The notes beneath the pieces are model-generated. The model did no database searches, had not been told where the DNA came from, and worked only from the letters and a program-made list of their open reading frames with translations. 64,000 bases of DNA, taken from Nitrogeniibacter mangrovi (GTDB taxonomy: Bacteria > Pseudomonadota > Gammaproteobacteria > Burkholderiales > Rhodocyclaceae). Every line of letters begins with the position of its first letter. Position 1 is the first letter of the stretch. The position numbers were made by a program, and so were the translations under genes. Positions 21,153 through 31,766 of the stretch are shown here, in pieces. The stretch is from contig NZ_CP048836.1 of assembly GCF_010983895.1 (NCBI RefSeq), positions 2,294,001 through 2,358,000 of the forward strand, written 5' to 3'.

Positions 21153-23738
21153 ATGACGCAGACCCCGCGCCGCTCGCCGGATGGGCACACGCCCATGATG
21201 CAGCAATACCTGGCCCTGAAGCACGAGTACCCGGACCTGCTGCTGTTCTACCGCATGGGGGATTTCTACGAGCTGTTCTTCGAGGACGCCGAGAAGGCCG
21301 CGCGACTGCTCGACATCACCCTGACCACGCGCGGCAAGTCCGCCGGCGAACCGATCAAGATGGCCGGCGTGCCGCATCACGCGGTGGAGCAGTACCTGGC
21401 GCGCCTGGTCAAGCTGGGCGAATCGGTGGTCATCGCCGAACAGGTGGGCGACCCCGGCACCACCAAGGGGCCGATGGAACGCGCCGTCTCGCGCATCGTC
21501 ACCCCGGGTACGCTCACCGACGCGGCCCTGCTCGACGACCGCCGCGACGCCCTGCTGCTGGCCCTGCACCTGAATCGCGGCGCACTCGGCCTCGCCTGGC
21601 TGAACCTGGCCAATGGCGACCTGCGCCTGCTCGAATGCGTCCCCGAGCAGCTGCAGGCCCAGTTCGAACGTCTGCGCCCCGCCGAGGTGCTGGTCTCCGA
21701 CGCGCTCAACCTGCCGCTGGTACACAAGCTGGCCCCGGCGCTCAAGCGCCTGCCCGACTGGCAGTTCGACGCCGACAACGGCCGCCGCCAGCTCACCCAG
21801 CACCTGGGCACCCGTGATTTGTCCGGCTACGGTGCCGAAACGCTGTCCGTGGCCCTGGCCGCCGCCGACGCCCTGTACGGCTACGCCAGCAGCACCCAGC
21901 AGCAGAGCCTCGGCCATGTCACCGGACTGCGCGTCGAGACCGAATCCGAGTTCATCCGCATCGACGCCGCCACCCGGCGCAATCTCGAACTGACCGAAAC
22001 CCTGCGCGGCGAAGCGGCACCGACCCTGCTCTCCAGCCTGGATGCCTGCGTCACCAGCATGGGCTCGCGCTGGCTGCGCCATGCCATCCACCATCCGCTG
22101 CGCGACCGGCAGGCCGTCGTGGCCCGCCATGCCGCCGTGGCCGAACTGCTCGGCGACGCGGGCAATGGCCCCGGCAGCGCGGTGCGCGCCGGCTTGCGCG
22201 GCATTGCCGACGTGGAGCGGATCACCGCCCGCATCGCCCTGCGCTCGGCGCGGCCGCGCGATCTCTCGTCACTGCGCGACACCCTCAACGCCTTGCCCAC
22301 CGTGGTGGAGACACTCGGCCCCACCGAAGCTCCGCTGCTCACCGAGCTGCGCGAGGCGCTGAGCCCACCGGCCGAGAGCATGGCTCTGCTGAGCCGCGCC
22401 ATCGCGCCCGAGCCGTCCACCGTGCTGCGCGACGGCGGCGTCATCGCCGACGGCTTCGACACCGAGCTCGACGAGCTGCGCGGCATCCAGACCAACTGCG
22501 GCGAGTTCCTCATGGCGCTCGAAGCGCGCGAGCGCGAGCGCAGCGGCATCCCCACCCTCAAGGTCGAATACAACCGGGTGCATGGCTTCTACATCGAGGT
22601 CGGGCGGGTGCACGCGGACAAGGTGCCGGACGACTACCGGCGCCGGCAGACGCTCAAGAACGCGGAGCGCTACGTCACCCCCGAGCTGAAGGCCTTCGAG
22701 GACAAGGCCCTGAGCGCACAGGAGCGCGCCCTCGCGCGCGAGAAGGTGCTCTACGACCACATCCTCGACGTGCTCGGCGGCGAGATTCCCGCGCTGCAGC
22801 GCATTGCCCGCGCCCTGGCCACGCTGGACGCCCTGGTCGCCTTCAGCGAGGTGGCCGCGCGCCACGACTACCGCTGCCCCCGCTTCACCGACCAGCCCGG
22901 CATCCACGTCGAGGGCGGCCGCCATCCGGTGGTCGAGCGCCAGGTGGACGAGTTCATCGCCAATGGCTGCCGGCTCGCGCCGACCCGGCGCATGCTCATG
23001 ATCACCGGCCCCAACATGGGCGGTAAATCCACCTTCATGCGCCAGGTGGCCCTCATCACCCTGATGGCCCACATCGGCAGCTTCGTGCCGGCGACGGCAG
23101 CCACGCTGGGCCCCATCGACGCCATCTTCACCCGCATCGGCGCCTCCGACGATCTGGCCTCCGGCCGCTCCACCTTCATGGTGGAGATGACCGAGGCGGC
23201 CGCGATTCTCAATGGCGCCACCGAGAACAGCCTGGTGCTGATGGACGAGATCGGCCGTGGCACCTCCACCTTCGACGGGCTCGCGCTGGCCTTCGCCATC
23301 GCCCGCCACCTGCTCGAGAAGACCCGCAGCCTCACCCTGTTCGCCACCCACTACTTCGAGCTGACGCGCCTCAACGTGGACTATCCGGAATGCGCCAACG
23401 TGCATCTGGACGCGGTCGAACACGGCCACCGCATCGTCTTCCTGCATGCGCTCGAAGAAGGGCCGGCGAGCCAGAGCTACGGGATCGAAGTGGCGGCGCT
23501 GGCGGGCATTCCCGCCGCGGTGGTGCGCGACGCCCGTCGTCGCCTGCGCGCCCTGGAGAACCGGGAGGTGGGCAGCGACAGCCAGCCCGACCTGTTCGCC
23601 GCCCTGCCGGCCGACGAACCCGATGCGCCCAGCCATCCGGCGGTGGCCGCGTTGACGGAACTCGACCCCGACGAACTAAGCCCGCGCGAAGCGCTCGAGC
23701 AGCTCTACGCCCTCAAGCGCCTCGCCACCAAACCCTGA
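21153..23738 (+). CDS. mutS: DNA mismatch repair protein MutS
   Basis: Mismatch-recognition ATPase, 861 residues, the usual length. The N-terminal mismatch-binding domain carries [20 protein letters not shown] followed by the conserved MGDFYELF (mismatch-stacking Phe). Connector, lever and clamp domains follow, then the ATPase with Walker [11 protein letters not shown] near residue 619-628 and [16 protein letters not shown]. The C-terminal tail for MutL/beta-clamp contact is present. It is 13 bp after suhB and 20 bp before the next gene. Confidence 0.98.
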   Translation: MTQTPRRSPDGHTPMMQQYLALKHEYPDLLLFYRMGDFYELFFEDAEKAARLLDITLTTRGKSAGEPIKMAGVPHHAVEQYLARLVKLGESVVIAEQVGDPGTTKGPMERAVSRIVTPGTLTDAALLDDRRDALLLALHLNRGALGLAWLNLANGDLRLLECVPEQLQAQFERLRPAEVLVSDALNLPLVHKLAPALKRLPDWQFDADNGRRQLTQHLGTRDLSGYGAETLSVALAAADALYGYASSTQQQSLGHVTGLRVETESEFIRIDAATRRNLELTETLRGEAAPTLLSSLDACVTSMGSRWLRHAIHHPLRDRQAVVARHAAVAELLGDAGNGPGSAVRAGLRGIADVERITARIALRSARPRDLSSLRDTLNALPTVVETLGPTEAPLLTELREALSPPAESMALLSRAIAPEPSTVLRDGGVIADGFDTELDELRGIQTNCGEFLMALEARERERSGIPTLKVEYNRVHGFYIEVGRVHADKVPDDYRRRQTLKNAERYVTPELKAFEDKALSAQERALAREKVLYDHILDVLGGEIPALQRIARALATLDALVAFSEVAARHDYRCPRFTDQPGIHVEGGRHPVVERQVDEFIANGCRLAPTRRMLMITGPNMGGKSTFMRQVALITLMAHIGSFVPATAATLGPIDAIFTRIGASDDLASGRSTFMVEMTEAAAILNGATENSLVLMDEIGRGTSTFDGLALAFAIARHLLEKTRSLTLFATHYFELTRLNVDYPECANVHLDAVEHGHRIVFLHALEEGPASQSYGIEVAALAGIPAAVVRDARRRLRALENREVGSDSQPDLFAALPADEPDAPSHPAVAALTELDPDELSPREALEQLYALKRLATKP

Positions 23739-23758
23739 GGCCCGGCAGGACCACGCAC

Positions 23759-24511
23759 ATGGACAACCCGATCGACATCCGCGAAGAAGGCGGCGTGCGC
23801 TATCTGCACTTCGGCACCGACTGGGTCCAGGGGGCCATGCGCATCCGCACGCCCTTCGCCCTGGAACTGGCCTACACCCGGGAGATGCTGAGCGCCCTGC
23901 TCTTCCACGAACCGCCCTGGCCGCGGCGCATCCTGTCCATCGGGCTGGGCGCCGGCTCTCTGGCGAAGTTCATCCACCGCAAGCTGCCCGACAGTCATCA
24001 CACCGTGGTCGAGATCGAGCCGCGCGTCGTGGCCATCGCCATGAGCTGCTTCGAGGTGCCACGCAGCGACGCACGCCTGGACATTCAGGTCGAGGACGGG
24101 CTCGAGTTCATCGCCCGCACCGACGAGCGCTGGGATCTGATCCTGCTCGACGCCTACGATCACGATGTGCGCCCCGGGCCGCTCAACAGCGCCGGCTTCT
24201 ACGCGCAGCTGCGCGCGCACCTGAGTGCGCAGGGCGTGCTGTCGATCAACATGTTCAACCGGGCGCGGCGCTACGACACCACCATCGCGGCGCTCAACGA
24301 GGCCTTCGAGAATCGCGCCGTGGCGTTCGCCTCCACCGACGCGGGCAATTACGTCGCCCTCGGCTTCGCCGGCGACACGGTCGACACCGATGAAGCCGGC
24401 CTGCGAGAGCGCGCCGAGGCGCTTCGCGCCGATCTCGGTCTGGATCTGCGCGCCGTCATCGCCCGCCTGCTCGATGCCGGCGAGGCCCGACGCGGGCGGC
24501 TCGTGCTCTGA
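23759..24511 (+). CDS. Spermidine synthase-like Rossmann-fold protein
   Basis: 250 residues. The central part is a class I methyltransferase fold of the polyamine synthase type: ILSIGLGAGSLAKFI for the nucleotide loop, TVVEIEPRVVAIA for the acidic beta2 end, and WDLILLDAYDHD for motif IV. It is shorter than true SpeE (about 280) and lacks the canonical GGGDG loop, so the aminopropyl-transfer function is uncertain; many such proteins are annotated only as fused or spermine/spermidine synthase-like. It follows mutS after 20 bp and converges on dnaQ, 3 bp away. Confidence 0.8.
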   Translation: MDNPIDIREEGGVRYLHFGTDWVQGAMRIRTPFALELAYTREMLSALLFHEPPWPRRILSIGLGAGSLAKFIHRKLPDSHHTVVEIEPRVVAIAMSCFEVPRSDARLDIQVEDGLEFIARTDERWDLILLDAYDHDVRPGPLNSAGFYAQLRAHLSAQGVLSINMFNRARRYDTTIAALNEAFENRAVAFASTDAGNYVALGFAGDTVDTDEAGLRERAEALRADLGLDLRAVIARLLDAGEARRGRLVL

Positions 24512-24514
24512 GGC

Positions 24515-25243
24515 TCAGGCGGACTCGACGTCCGCCGGCTCGGGCGGCAGCCACAGGCAGGCGCCCTTGCTCGCCTTGGCGATGTCGCCCAGTACCGCCT
24601 CGTGTGCGGCCATTTCCGCATCGCTGGCGCGCACCACGCGCAAGGGCGGGCGGTCCTTCAGGTCGGCGCCGCCGATCACGTCCTGACTCGGGCCGTCGTC
24701 CTCGTCGAGGCCGATGATCAGGCTCTCCTGACCACGGGTCATGGCCAGGTACACCTCCGCAAGCAGCTCCGCATCGAGCAAGGCGCCGTGCAGGGTGCGG
24801 TGCGCGTTGTCGATCTCGAAACGATCGCACAGCGCGTCGAGGGTGGCCTTCTTGCCCGGGTTGAGCTCCTTGGCCATCTTGAGGGTGTCGATCACGCCGG
24901 CACAGAAGGTGTCGAGCCGCGCTCGCTCGAGCAACGCCAGTTCGTTGTCGAGGAAGCCCACGTCGAAGGCGGCGTTGTGGATCACCAGCTCGCCGCCGCG
25001 CACGAAGGCCTCGAATTCCTCCACCACGTCCTTGAAGCGCGGCTTGTCGGCGAGAAATTCATTGGTGATGCCGTGCACCTCGATGGCGCCGGCGTCGATC
25101 TCCCGATCCGGATTGACGAACACGTGATAGTGGCGGCCGGTGAGCTTGCGATCGACGAGCTCGACGCAGCCGATCTCGATCACACGATCGCCGTTGCGCC
25201 ATTCCAGGCCGGTGGTTTCGGTATCCAGTACGATCTGTCGCAT
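24515..25243 (-). CDS. dnaQ: DNA polymerase III epsilon subunit (3'-5' proofreading exonuclease)
   Basis: 242 residues from MRQIVLDTETTGLEWRNGDR, the usual start. Exo I (VLDTETTGLE), Exo II (IHNAAFDVGFLD) and Exo III (HRTLHGALLDAELLAEVYL, with the catalytic His and Asp) are intact, so proofreading should be active. The C-terminus contacts the alpha subunit. A longer open frame extends upstream into rnhA without similarity. The order methyltransferase-rnhA-dnaQ facing gloB resembles the E. coli gloB-yafS-rnhA-dnaQ locus. Confidence 0.96.
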   Translation of the reverse strand: MRQIVLDTETTGLEWRNGDRVIEIGCVELVDRKLTGRHYHVFVNPDREIDAGAIEVHGITNEFLADKPRFKDVVEEFEAFVRGGELVIHNAAFDVGFLDNELALLERARLDTFCAGVIDTLKMAKELNPGKKATLDALCDRFEIDNAHRTLHGALLDAELLAEVYLAMTRGQESLIIGLDEDDGPSQDVIGGADLKDRPPLRVVRASDAEMAAHEAVLGDIAKASKGACLWLPPEPADVESA

Positions 25244-25262
25244 TGCGTGTTTCCGTCCGTTC

Positions 25263-25715
25263 TCAGGCGCGAGCCTGCTTGCGCACCGAATCGACCCCCT
25301 GCCGGGCCAGCGCATCGGCGCGTTCGTTGTCCACATGACCGGCATGGCCCTTGACCCACACCCACTCGACCTCGTGCGCGGCCTGCACCGCATCCAGCGC
25401 GCGCCACAGATCGGCGTTCTTCACCGGCTGGCGGCCCGCGGTCTTCCACCCACGCGCCTTCCAGCCGTGGATCCACTCGGAGATGCCCTTCTGCACGTAC
25501 TGGCTGTCGGTGTGCACCCGCGCCTTGACCGGACGCTTGAGCGTCTCCAGCGCACGGATGACCGCGAGCAGCTCCATGCGGTTGTTGGTGGTCGCGGGCT
25601 CGCCCCCCCACAACGTCTTCTCATGGCCCCCCGAGCGCAGGATCGCACCCCAGCCACCCGGCCCCGGATTGCCGCTGCAGGCGCCGTCCGTATAAATCTC
25701 CACGACTTCAGTCAT
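25263..25715 (-). CDS. rnhA: Ribonuclease HI
   Basis: Degrades RNA in RNA-DNA hybrids. It has 150 residues with the catalytic acids in [38 protein letters not shown] and the ADALARQG region. The handle loop ([19 protein letters not shown]) is present. Its start overlaps the end of the upstream methyltransferase gene by 8 bases, and dnaQ follows after 19 bp. Confidence 0.97.
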   Translation of the reverse strand: MTEVVEIYTDGACSGNPGPGGWGAILRSGGHEKTLWGGEPATTNNRMELLAVIRALETLKRPVKARVHTDSQYVQKGISEWIHGWKARGWKTAGRQPVKNADLWRALDAVQAAHEVEWVWVKGHAGHVDNERADALARQGVDSVRKQARA

Positions 25716-26499
25716 CCACCTTCCTGTATCCGTTGGCCACGCGCTGGCCGCGTTGCGCCACCGGCGCGAGCGCCTTGACCCGTGCCTTCTTCTTGCGCCA
25801 GTTCGGCTGGATCAGGCGCATGCCGTGCACGCGCTTGATCGCCTGAACCATGTACACCCCGCCACACACCGGCCACCAGCGATCACCGGCCCGGTCCATG
25901 AAGCGGAACCGTTCGATCCAGCGCGCCTGCGACAGAGGCGGCGCATAGATGCCGAAGCGCCCGGCCCGCGCCTCGAAGCTGAGCAGCTGCAACCAGTCCT
26001 TGATGCGACGCACCGACAGGTACTGCCCGCGCCAGGGGAAATGGGTACGCTGCCGCTTGAGCAGGCGCCGCAGACCCCACCAGCTGACCGGATTGAACCC
26101 GGCGATGATGACCTGCCCCTCGGGCACGAGGATGCGCTCGACCTCGCGCAGCACCTGGTGCGGATGGGCCGAGAACTCGAGCACGTGCGGCAGCAGGATC
26201 AGATCGACGCTGCCGGTCTCGAACGGCAGCGCCTCAGGCGCCGCCTGGACCTGCCCCTCCCCGGGCGAACCCTGGCCGGGGGCCGCGCACACATGGCGCG
26301 CGGGAATCCGGTTGTTGCGCAGGAAGTCGAACTGGGTCATGCCGACCTGCACCGCGTGGTAACCAAACAGATCGGATACCATGTGGTCAAAGCATTCGGC
26401 CTCCCACGCCATGACGTATTCGCCGGCCGGCGAAGCCAGCCAGCGGTCCAGATCGCGGATCTGTTCGGCGGTGGAGAGCGACCTCTTGACTGGAGACAT
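25708..26499 (-). CDS. SAM-dependent methyltransferase (YafS-like)
   Basis: 263 residues from [21 protein letters not shown] class I methyltransferase core is visible, although the glycine loop is poorly conserved; [20 protein letters not shown] is the motif IV region and [20 protein letters not shown] the post-motif strand. The C-terminus is Lys/Arg-rich. The substrate is unknown. The start is ambiguous: a frame beginning at 26538 is open but would reach into gloB, and no ribosome site precedes either start. Position beside rnhA and gloB matches yafS in E. coli. Confidence 0.85.
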   Translation of the reverse strand: MSPVKRSLSTAEQIRDLDRWLASPAGEYVMAWEAECFDHMVSDLFGYHAVQVGMTQFDFLRNNRIPARHVCAAPGQGSPGEGQVQAAPEALPFETGSVDLILLPHVLEFSAHPHQVLREVERILVPEGQVIIAGFNPVSWWGLRRLLKRQRTHFPWRGQYLSVRRIKDWLQLLSFEARAGRFGIYAPPLSQARWIERFRFMDRAGDRWWPVCGGVYMVQAIKRVHGMRLIQPNWRKKKARVKALAPVAQRGQRVANGYRKVDD

Positions 26500-26503
26500 G
26501 ACG

Positions 26504-27259
26504 ATGCAGATTGTTCCGATCCCTGCGTTCAACGACAACTATATCTGGTTGATGCACGACGGGCGCCATGCGCTGGCCGTCGATCCGGGCGATGCCCGCC
26601 CCGTGCAGGATTTTATCGCGCAACACGATCTCGCGCTGGTCGCGATTTTGATCACCCATCATCACGGCGACCATGTCGGCGGCCTGCCGGCCTTTGCCGG
26701 ACAGTGCCCGGTATACGGTCCGGCCGCCGAAGCCATCGCCGGCGTCACCCATCCGGTGCGCGAAGGCGATACGGTCGCGATCCCCGAGCTGGGGGTCGAG
26801 TTCGGCGTCCTCGACCTGCCGGGCCACACCCTCGGCCACATCGCCTATGTGGGGCCGGACCTGGTGTTCTGTGGCGATACGCTGTTCAGCGCCGGCTGCG
26901 GGCGCCTGTTCGAGGGCTCACCGGCACAGATGCGCGCCTCCCTGGCCAAGCTCGCCGCCCTGCCCCCGCACACGCGCGTGTACTGCACCCATGAATACAC
27001 GCTCGCCAATCTGGCCTTCGCCGAGGCGGCGGAGCCGGACAATCCGGCACGCGACGCCTGGCTCGCCGAATGCCGCCAGCGGCGCGAGCGCAAGCAGCCG
27101 ACGCTGCCGACGACCATCGAGCGCGAGCGCGCCATCAACCCGTTCCTGCGGGTGGAACACGCGAGCGTGCTGGAGGGCCTGAGCGGATTCGTCGGCCATG
27201 TGCCGAAGGACCCGACCCATGCGTTCGCGGCGCTGCGCGAGTGGAAGAACAACTTCTGA
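26504..27259 (+). CDS. gloB: Hydroxyacylglutathione hydrolase (glyoxalase II)
   Basis: Zinc metallohydrolase that splits S-lactoylglutathione to lactate and glutathione, the second step of methylglyoxal detoxification. It has 251 residues. The metallo-beta-lactamase motif ITHHHGDHVGG, GHTLGHIAY, FCGDTLFSAGCGR and the C-terminal substrate residues (CTHEYTLAN, FLRV) are present. GGAG at 26492-26495 is 8 bases before this ATG and only 2 before an in-frame ATG at 26498, so I chose 26504. The gene starts 4 bp from the divergent methyltransferase start. Confidence 0.96.
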   Translation: MQIVPIPAFNDNYIWLMHDGRHALAVDPGDARPVQDFIAQHDLALVAILITHHHGDHVGGLPAFAGQCPVYGPAAEAIAGVTHPVREGDTVAIPELGVEFGVLDLPGHTLGHIAYVGPDLVFCGDTLFSAGCGRLFEGSPAQMRASLAKLAALPPHTRVYCTHEYTLANLAFAEAAEPDNPARDAWLAECRQRRERKQPTLPTTIERERAINPFLRVEHASVLEGLSGFVGHVPKDPTHAFAALREWKNNF

Positions 27260-27292
27260 GGGCGGATCGCGAGCGGACGCGGCGCCGGCGAA

Positions 27293-28264
27293 TCAGGCCG
27301 GCTGACCGGCCGCCTTCAGTTCGCCCACCGCGACGCGGTTGCGGCCCCCGTTCTTGGCCGCGTAGAGCGCCTGGTCGGCGCAGTCGAGCAGCCAGCCCAC
27401 GGCCAGATCGGTCTCGTCCGGCGACGGATAGGCCGTGGCGACCCCGATGCTGATGGTCAGCGTATCGCCCGCCTTCGAATAGGCGTGTGGCAGACGCAAG
27501 GCCTCGATGCCCCGGCGCGTGGCGTCGGCCACCCGACGCGCCCCGACGGCATTGGTTTCGGGCAACACGACGACGAATTCCTCGCCACCGAAACGGGCCA
27601 CCAGATCCCCCGGCCGCTTCAGCTGCGCCTCGAGCGCCTTGGCCACCGTGATCAGGCACTCGTCGCCTGCTTGATGGCCGTAACCGTCGTTGTATTGCTT
27701 GAAGAAGTCCACGTCGACCATCATGACCGACAAGGGGAGCCGGTTGCGACGCGCGCGCTGCCATTCACGCTGGATGGTCTCGTCGAAGCAGCGCCGGTTG
27801 GCGATGCCGGTCAGACCATCGACCGAGGTCAGGCGGGTCAGTTCGCGATTGGCCTCGTCCAGCCGCCGGGTCAGCACCACCAGCGAGTAGCGCATCTGCG
27901 CCAGCCGCTGCATGGCCCGCACCTTGGCGGCCAGGACCACCTCGGAGACCGGTTTGAACAGGTAATCGTCGCCCCCCACTTCGATGCCGTGTTCGAGATC
28001 CTTGTCGCTGGTCTTGGCGCTCAGGAAGATGATCGGCGTCCACTCACCGTCCTTCTCGAGCTGGCGAATGCGCCGGGCCACTTCGAAACCGTCCAGACCG
28101 GGCATGATGACATCGAGCAGGATGAGATCCGGCTTCCAGGCCTTGAACTGCGCCAGGCCCGCCTCCCCGTTGGTCGCGTGGCGCGTCTCCAGCCCGAGCT
28201 TCTCGAGCTGGTGCATCACCACGGTGGCGCTGGTCATCGTGTCTTCGACAAGAAGGACTTTCAT
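27293..28264 (-). CDS. Response regulator with diguanylate cyclase output (REC-GGDEF)
   Basis: 323 residues: receiver domain (1-120) with phospho-Asp51 in LILLDVIMPGLDGF, Thr/Ser and Lys (YLFKPVSE) in place, a short coiled linker, and a GGDEF domain (145-310). The active-site motif is GGEEF (226-230), a functional variant, and RPGD (217-220) lies five residues upstream, so the inhibitory I-site is intact. Predicted to make cyclic-di-GMP when phosphorylated, with product inhibition. GAGG lies 7 bases before the start. No kinase gene is adjacent. Convergent with gloB. Confidence 0.94.
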   Translation of the reverse strand: MKVLLVEDTMTSATVVMHQLEKLGLETRHATNGEAGLAQFKAWKPDLILLDVIMPGLDGFEVARRIRQLEKDGEWTPIIFLSAKTSDKDLEHGIEVGGDDYLFKPVSEVVLAAKVRAMQRLAQMRYSLVVLTRRLDEANRELTRLTSVDGLTGIANRRCFDETIQREWQRARRNRLPLSVMMVDVDFFKQYNDGYGHQAGDECLITVAKALEAQLKRPGDLVARFGGEEFVVVLPETNAVGARRVADATRRGIEALRLPHAYSKAGDTLTISIGVATAYPSPDETDLAVGWLLDCADQALYAAKNGGRNRVAVGELKAAGQPA

Positions 28265-28359
28265 GAATCTGCCTCGGCAGGCGCGATAGAGGCATTATTG
28301 CACCGTTCGGCATAGATGGTGCTTCGAATAGTGCTGCCTTTTCGCCACAAACCGCCCGT

Positions 28360-28388
28360 TTGACGGGCCTTCGGCACACTCCTAGAAT
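28360..28388 (+). promoter_or_regulatory. Sigma-70 promoter of mltD
   Basis: TTGACG (28360-28365) and TAGAAT (28383-28388) with a 17-bp spacer, close to consensus. The expected start of transcription is about 28395, only some 4 bases before the mltD ATG. Confidence 0.6.
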
Positions 28389-28398
28389 CCCCGGCCAG

Positions 28399-29628
28399 AT
28401 GGCGATAACGACTTTCGACCGATTTCTCACCAGCATCGCGCTGCTCCTGGGCATGGCGACGGGCGTCATGGCGGATGGCGCATCCGCCGGTCTGGGCATG
28501 AGCACCTCGGCCCCGCGCGCCATGCCTGTGCAGGAGGACGAGGAACCGATCATCACCATCGACCTCACCCACCGGGCCGCCGACCTGTGGGATCGCATCC
28601 GCCGCGGCTTCGGCATGCCCGACCTGGTCACCGACGAGGTCACCGAACGCCAGATCACCTACCTGAGCCATCCGGCCGCGCTGCAGCGCCTGTTCGAGCG
28701 CAGCTACCGCTACCTCTATCACATCGTCGACGAGCTCGAAGAGCGCGGCCTGCCGACCGAGATCGCGCTGCTGCCCATGGTCGAAAGCGGCTTCGACCCG
28801 ATGGCCTATTCACGCTCCCGCGCCGCCGGTCTGTGGCAGTTCGTCCCTTCCACTGGCCGCTATTTCAACCTGCGCCAGAACGCCTGGATCGACGAGCGGC
28901 GCGACGTCATCGCGTCCACCGACGCCGCGCTCGACTACCTGGAGCGCATCTACGACATGCAGGGCGACTGGCAACTGGCGCTGGCCTCCTACAACGCCGG
29001 CGAAGGCACGGTGCTGCGCGCCCGCCAGCGCAACGAAGCCAAGGGCCTGCCCACCGACTATGTGCATCTGCCGCTGCGCAAGGAAACCCGCGAGTACATT
29101 CCGAAACTGCAGGCCTTGAAGAACATCATCGCCCGCCCGGAACTGTTCGGCATCGAGCTGCCCCACGTCCCCAACCGGGTCTACTTCGACGAGGTGGAGA
29201 CCCCACCCGGGATCGACCTCGCGCTGGTAGCCAAGATGTCGGATACACCCCTCGACGAGCTCGTCGCCCTCAATCCGGCCTATCGCAAGCCCGTCATCCC
29301 TGACGGCAAGCATCAACTGCTGCTCCCGGCCGACAAGGTGAGCGCGTTCCGCGCCCATCTCGACGAGGCCAAACCGCGCTGGAAGACCTACCAGCTACGC
29401 CGCAAGGACTCCCTCGCCAAGGTGGCGCGCCGCTTCGGATTGACGCTCACCCAACTGATGCAGATCAACGGTCTGCGCTCGACCCGTCAGGCCAAACCGG
29501 GCATGGCGCTGCTGGTACCCGCAGGGGCCGGCACCGACATCAGCGAGGTGCTGCCGCTGACCGACCTGCTCCCGGATCTGCCCAGCGAAGCGGAGATCCG
29601 CCGGCACGGACGCCGCAAGCGACGCTGA
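28399..29628 (+). CDS. mltD: Membrane-bound lytic murein transglycosylase D
   Basis: Cleaves the MurNAc-GlcNAc bond of peptidoglycan to leave 1,6-anhydro ends; periplasmic or outer-membrane side. It has 409 residues: signal peptide (FLTSIALLLGMATGVMA, about 9-25, without an obvious lipobox Cys), SLT domain (about 85-260) with catalytic Glu129 in LLPMVESGFDPMAYSRS, AAGLWQFVPSTGRYF and LASYNAGEGTV, then two LysM-like segments (about 270-320 and 330-378) that would bind peptidoglycan. The chosen ATG gives the signal peptide. No ribosome site is visible. Confidence 0.92.
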   Translation: MAITTFDRFLTSIALLLGMATGVMADGASAGLGMSTSAPRAMPVQEDEEPIITIDLTHRAADLWDRIRRGFGMPDLVTDEVTERQITYLSHPAALQRLFERSYRYLYHIVDELEERGLPTEIALLPMVESGFDPMAYSRSRAAGLWQFVPSTGRYFNLRQNAWIDERRDVIASTDAALDYLERIYDMQGDWQLALASYNAGEGTVLRARQRNEAKGLPTDYVHLPLRKETREYIPKLQALKNIIARPELFGIELPHVPNRVYFDEVETPPGIDLALVAKMSDTPLDELVALNPAYRKPVIPDGKHQLLLPADKVSAFRAHLDEAKPRWKTYQLRRKDSLAKVARRFGLTLTQLMQINGLRSTRQAKPGMALLVPAGAGTDISEVLPLTDLLPDLPSEAEIRRHGRRKRR

Positions 29629-29636
29629 CGCCCGCC

Positions 29637-31682
29637 TCAGGCACCCGTTTCTGCCTCCGACACCCGGAAGCAATGCACGTAGCCGCCAGCGCCCAGAAAG
29701 GTTGGCCCCGGGTAACCGGAGCGACAGCGCGCATCGGCGAGCGCACAGCGCGGATGAAAGTGACAGCCGTCAGGCGGATTGAGGGGCGATGGTAGCTCGC
29801 CCGGCGCATCGGGCACGTCCCCGACGGTGTCAGGCCCGTCGGCCTCGGTGGTCAGCACCGCATCGAGCAACATCCGCGTGTAGGGATGGCGAGGCTGGCG
29901 CAGGACGCTCTCGGTGCTGCCGTACTCGACGATGCGCCCCAAGTACATCACTGCAACCTCGTGCGCGAGAAAGTCGACCACCGCGATGTTGTGGGTGATG
30001 AACAGATAGGCGATCCCTTCGGCGCGTTGCAGGTCACGCATGAGGTTGAGAATCTGCGCCTGCACCGACACATCGAGCGCGCTCGTGGGCTCGTCGCAGA
30101 TGATCACCCGCGGCGAGACCGCCAATGCACGGGCCAGCGCGATCCGTTGCCGTTGTCCGCCGGAAAACTCATGGGGGAAGCGCTCGCGCATGGCGGGCGA
30201 TAGCCCCACGCGCTCCAGCAGGCGGTCGATCTGGGCGTGTCGCGCCCCCGCCTCCCCGCTCACGCCGAGCGCCTTCATGCCCTCGGCAATAATGTCGCCG
30301 ACGCGCATGCGCGGGTTGAGCGACGCGAACGGATCCTGGAACACCATCTGCACCTGGCGCCGCAAGGCGCGCAACGCACGCCCCCGACGCCCATTCTGTG
30401 TTGCGCCGTCCAGCTGTACCTTCCCCGCAGTGGGCTCGATCAACTGCAGGATCGCCTTGCCCGCGGTCGTCTTGCCGCAGCCGGACTCTCCGACCAGCGC
30501 TAGTGTCTTTCCGGGTTGCAGCTTGAGCGACACGCCGTCCACGGCCTTGACCTGGCCGACCACGCGCTTGAACACCCCTTTGCGCACCGGGAAGTGCACC
30601 CGGAGCCCGTCGACCTCCAGCCGACCACCGGCCGGCGCCTCATCGCATTCACGCGAAGACGTCGAGGCTGCGGCCGAAACCGAAGGCGTGTCCTCGCACA
30701 CCGCACCGCCATCGGCGTACAGGTGGCAGCGCACCCGCTGTCCGTCACGCACATGCCATTGCGGCTCGACGGACGCGCAATGCGACATCACCACGGGACA
30801 CCGTTCAGCAAAGCGGCAGCCGGCGAACGCCCGATCGAGCGGCGGCACGATGCCGGGCAGGGTCTCAAGTGCGCCACCGCGCCGATCCGCGCTGGGTACC
30901 GCTGCAAACAGCTTGCGGGAATAGGGATGCAGGGGCGTGGCAAAAAACGCGTCGCGCGGCCCGGTCTCGACCAGCTGGCCGGCGTACATCACGCCGACCT
31001 GATGCGCCATGCGGGCCACGACCCCCAGATCATGGGTGATCAGCATGATACCCATGCCACGCTCGCGCTGCAGTCGCAGGAGCAGATCGAGGACTTGGGC
31101 CTGCAGGGTCACGTCGAGGGCCGTGGTCGGCTCGTCCGCAATCAGCATGTCGGGTTCACCGGCGAGCGCCATGGCGATCATCACCCGTTGTTTCATGCCG
31201 CCGGAGAACTGGAACGGATAATCGTCCAGCCTCGCTTGCGGGTCGGGAATGCCCACCGCCGCCAGCAAGCGTGCGGCCTCCTTGCGCGCCGCCTCGCCGG
31301 AAAGCGCACGATGACGCGACAGCACTTCGCCGATCTGCGCGAAGACCGTCATGACCGGGTTCAGACTGGTGGAGGGCTCCTGGAAGATCATGCCCAGACG
31401 CCCCCCCCGCACCGCCCGCATCTGCGCCTCGGACTGAGCCAGCACGTCCAGCTCCCCGAGGCGAACCCGCCCGGCGCAGATGCGCCCGGCCGTGGGCAAC
31501 AGACGCATCATCGCCAGCGCCGTCATCGACTTGCCGCAGCCCGACTCACCCAGCAGGGCCATGGTCTGTCCCGCGGCGACCTCGAAACTCAGCGAGTCGA
31601 CCGGCCGCACCGGCCGCTCCCCGGCGATCTCTACGACCAGTTCTTCGACCACCAGGGACTTCGCGTTATCGGGCATGGACAT
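29637..31682 (-). CDS. Fused double ABC transporter ATPase (peptide/nickel OppD-OppF type)
   Basis: 681 residues with two complete ABC ATPase units. Unit 1 (about 10-320): Walker [11 protein letters not shown], signature [10 protein letters not shown], Walker [14 protein letters not shown]. Unit 2 (about 350-670): Walker [13 protein letters not shown], signature [10 protein letters not shown], Walker [13 protein letters not shown]. Each ends in the oligopeptide-type C-terminal extension with cysteines ([14 protein letters not shown] and [14 protein letters not shown]). This is the YejF/GsiA arrangement for dipeptide, microcin C or glutathione importers. No permease or binding-protein gene is adjacent, so the substrate is unknown. 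It converges on mltD with 8 bp between the stops. Confidence 0.92.
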   Translation of the reverse strand: MSMPDNAKSLVVEELVVEIAGERPVRPVDSLSFEVAAGQTMALLGESGCGKSMTALAMMRLLPTAGRICAGRVRLGELDVLAQSEAQMRAVRGGRLGMIFQEPSTSLNPVMTVFAQIGEVLSRHRALSGEAARKEAARLLAAVGIPDPQARLDDYPFQFSGGMKQRVMIAMALAGEPDMLIADEPTTALDVTLQAQVLDLLLRLQRERGMGIMLITHDLGVVARMAHQVGVMYAGQLVETGPRDAFFATPLHPYSRKLFAAVPSADRRGGALETLPGIVPPLDRAFAGCRFAERCPVVMSHCASVEPQWHVRDGQRVRCHLYADGGAVCEDTPSVSAAASTSSRECDEAPAGGRLEVDGLRVHFPVRKGVFKRVVGQVKAVDGVSLKLQPGKTLALVGESGCGKTTAGKAILQLIEPTAGKVQLDGATQNGRRGRALRALRRQVQMVFQDPFASLNPRMRVGDIIAEGMKALGVSGEAGARHAQIDRLLERVGLSPAMRERFPHEFSGGQRQRIALARALAVSPRVIICDEPTSALDVSVQAQILNLMRDLQRAEGIAYLFITHNIAVVDFLAHEVAVMYLGRIVEYGSTESVLRQPRHPYTRMLLDAVLTTEADGPDTVGDVPDAPGELPSPLNPPDGCHFHPRCALADARCRSGYPGPTFLGAGGYVHCFRVSEAETGA

Positions 31683-31710
31683 CCGGCATCGGCTGAGGAC
31701 GATCGCAAGC

Positions 31711-31741
31711 TTAAAACAAAACGGGCCGCAACCGCGGCCCG
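31711..31741 (-). terminator. Intrinsic terminator after slyD
   Basis: Stem CGGGCCGC (31722-31729) and GCGGCCCG (31734-31741) with an AACC loop; on the minus strand it is followed by TTTTGTTTTAA. It separates slyD from the ABC ATPase gene. Confidence 0.8.
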
Positions 31742-31766
31742 CTGAACTGTCCTTGCAAGGGCGCAG

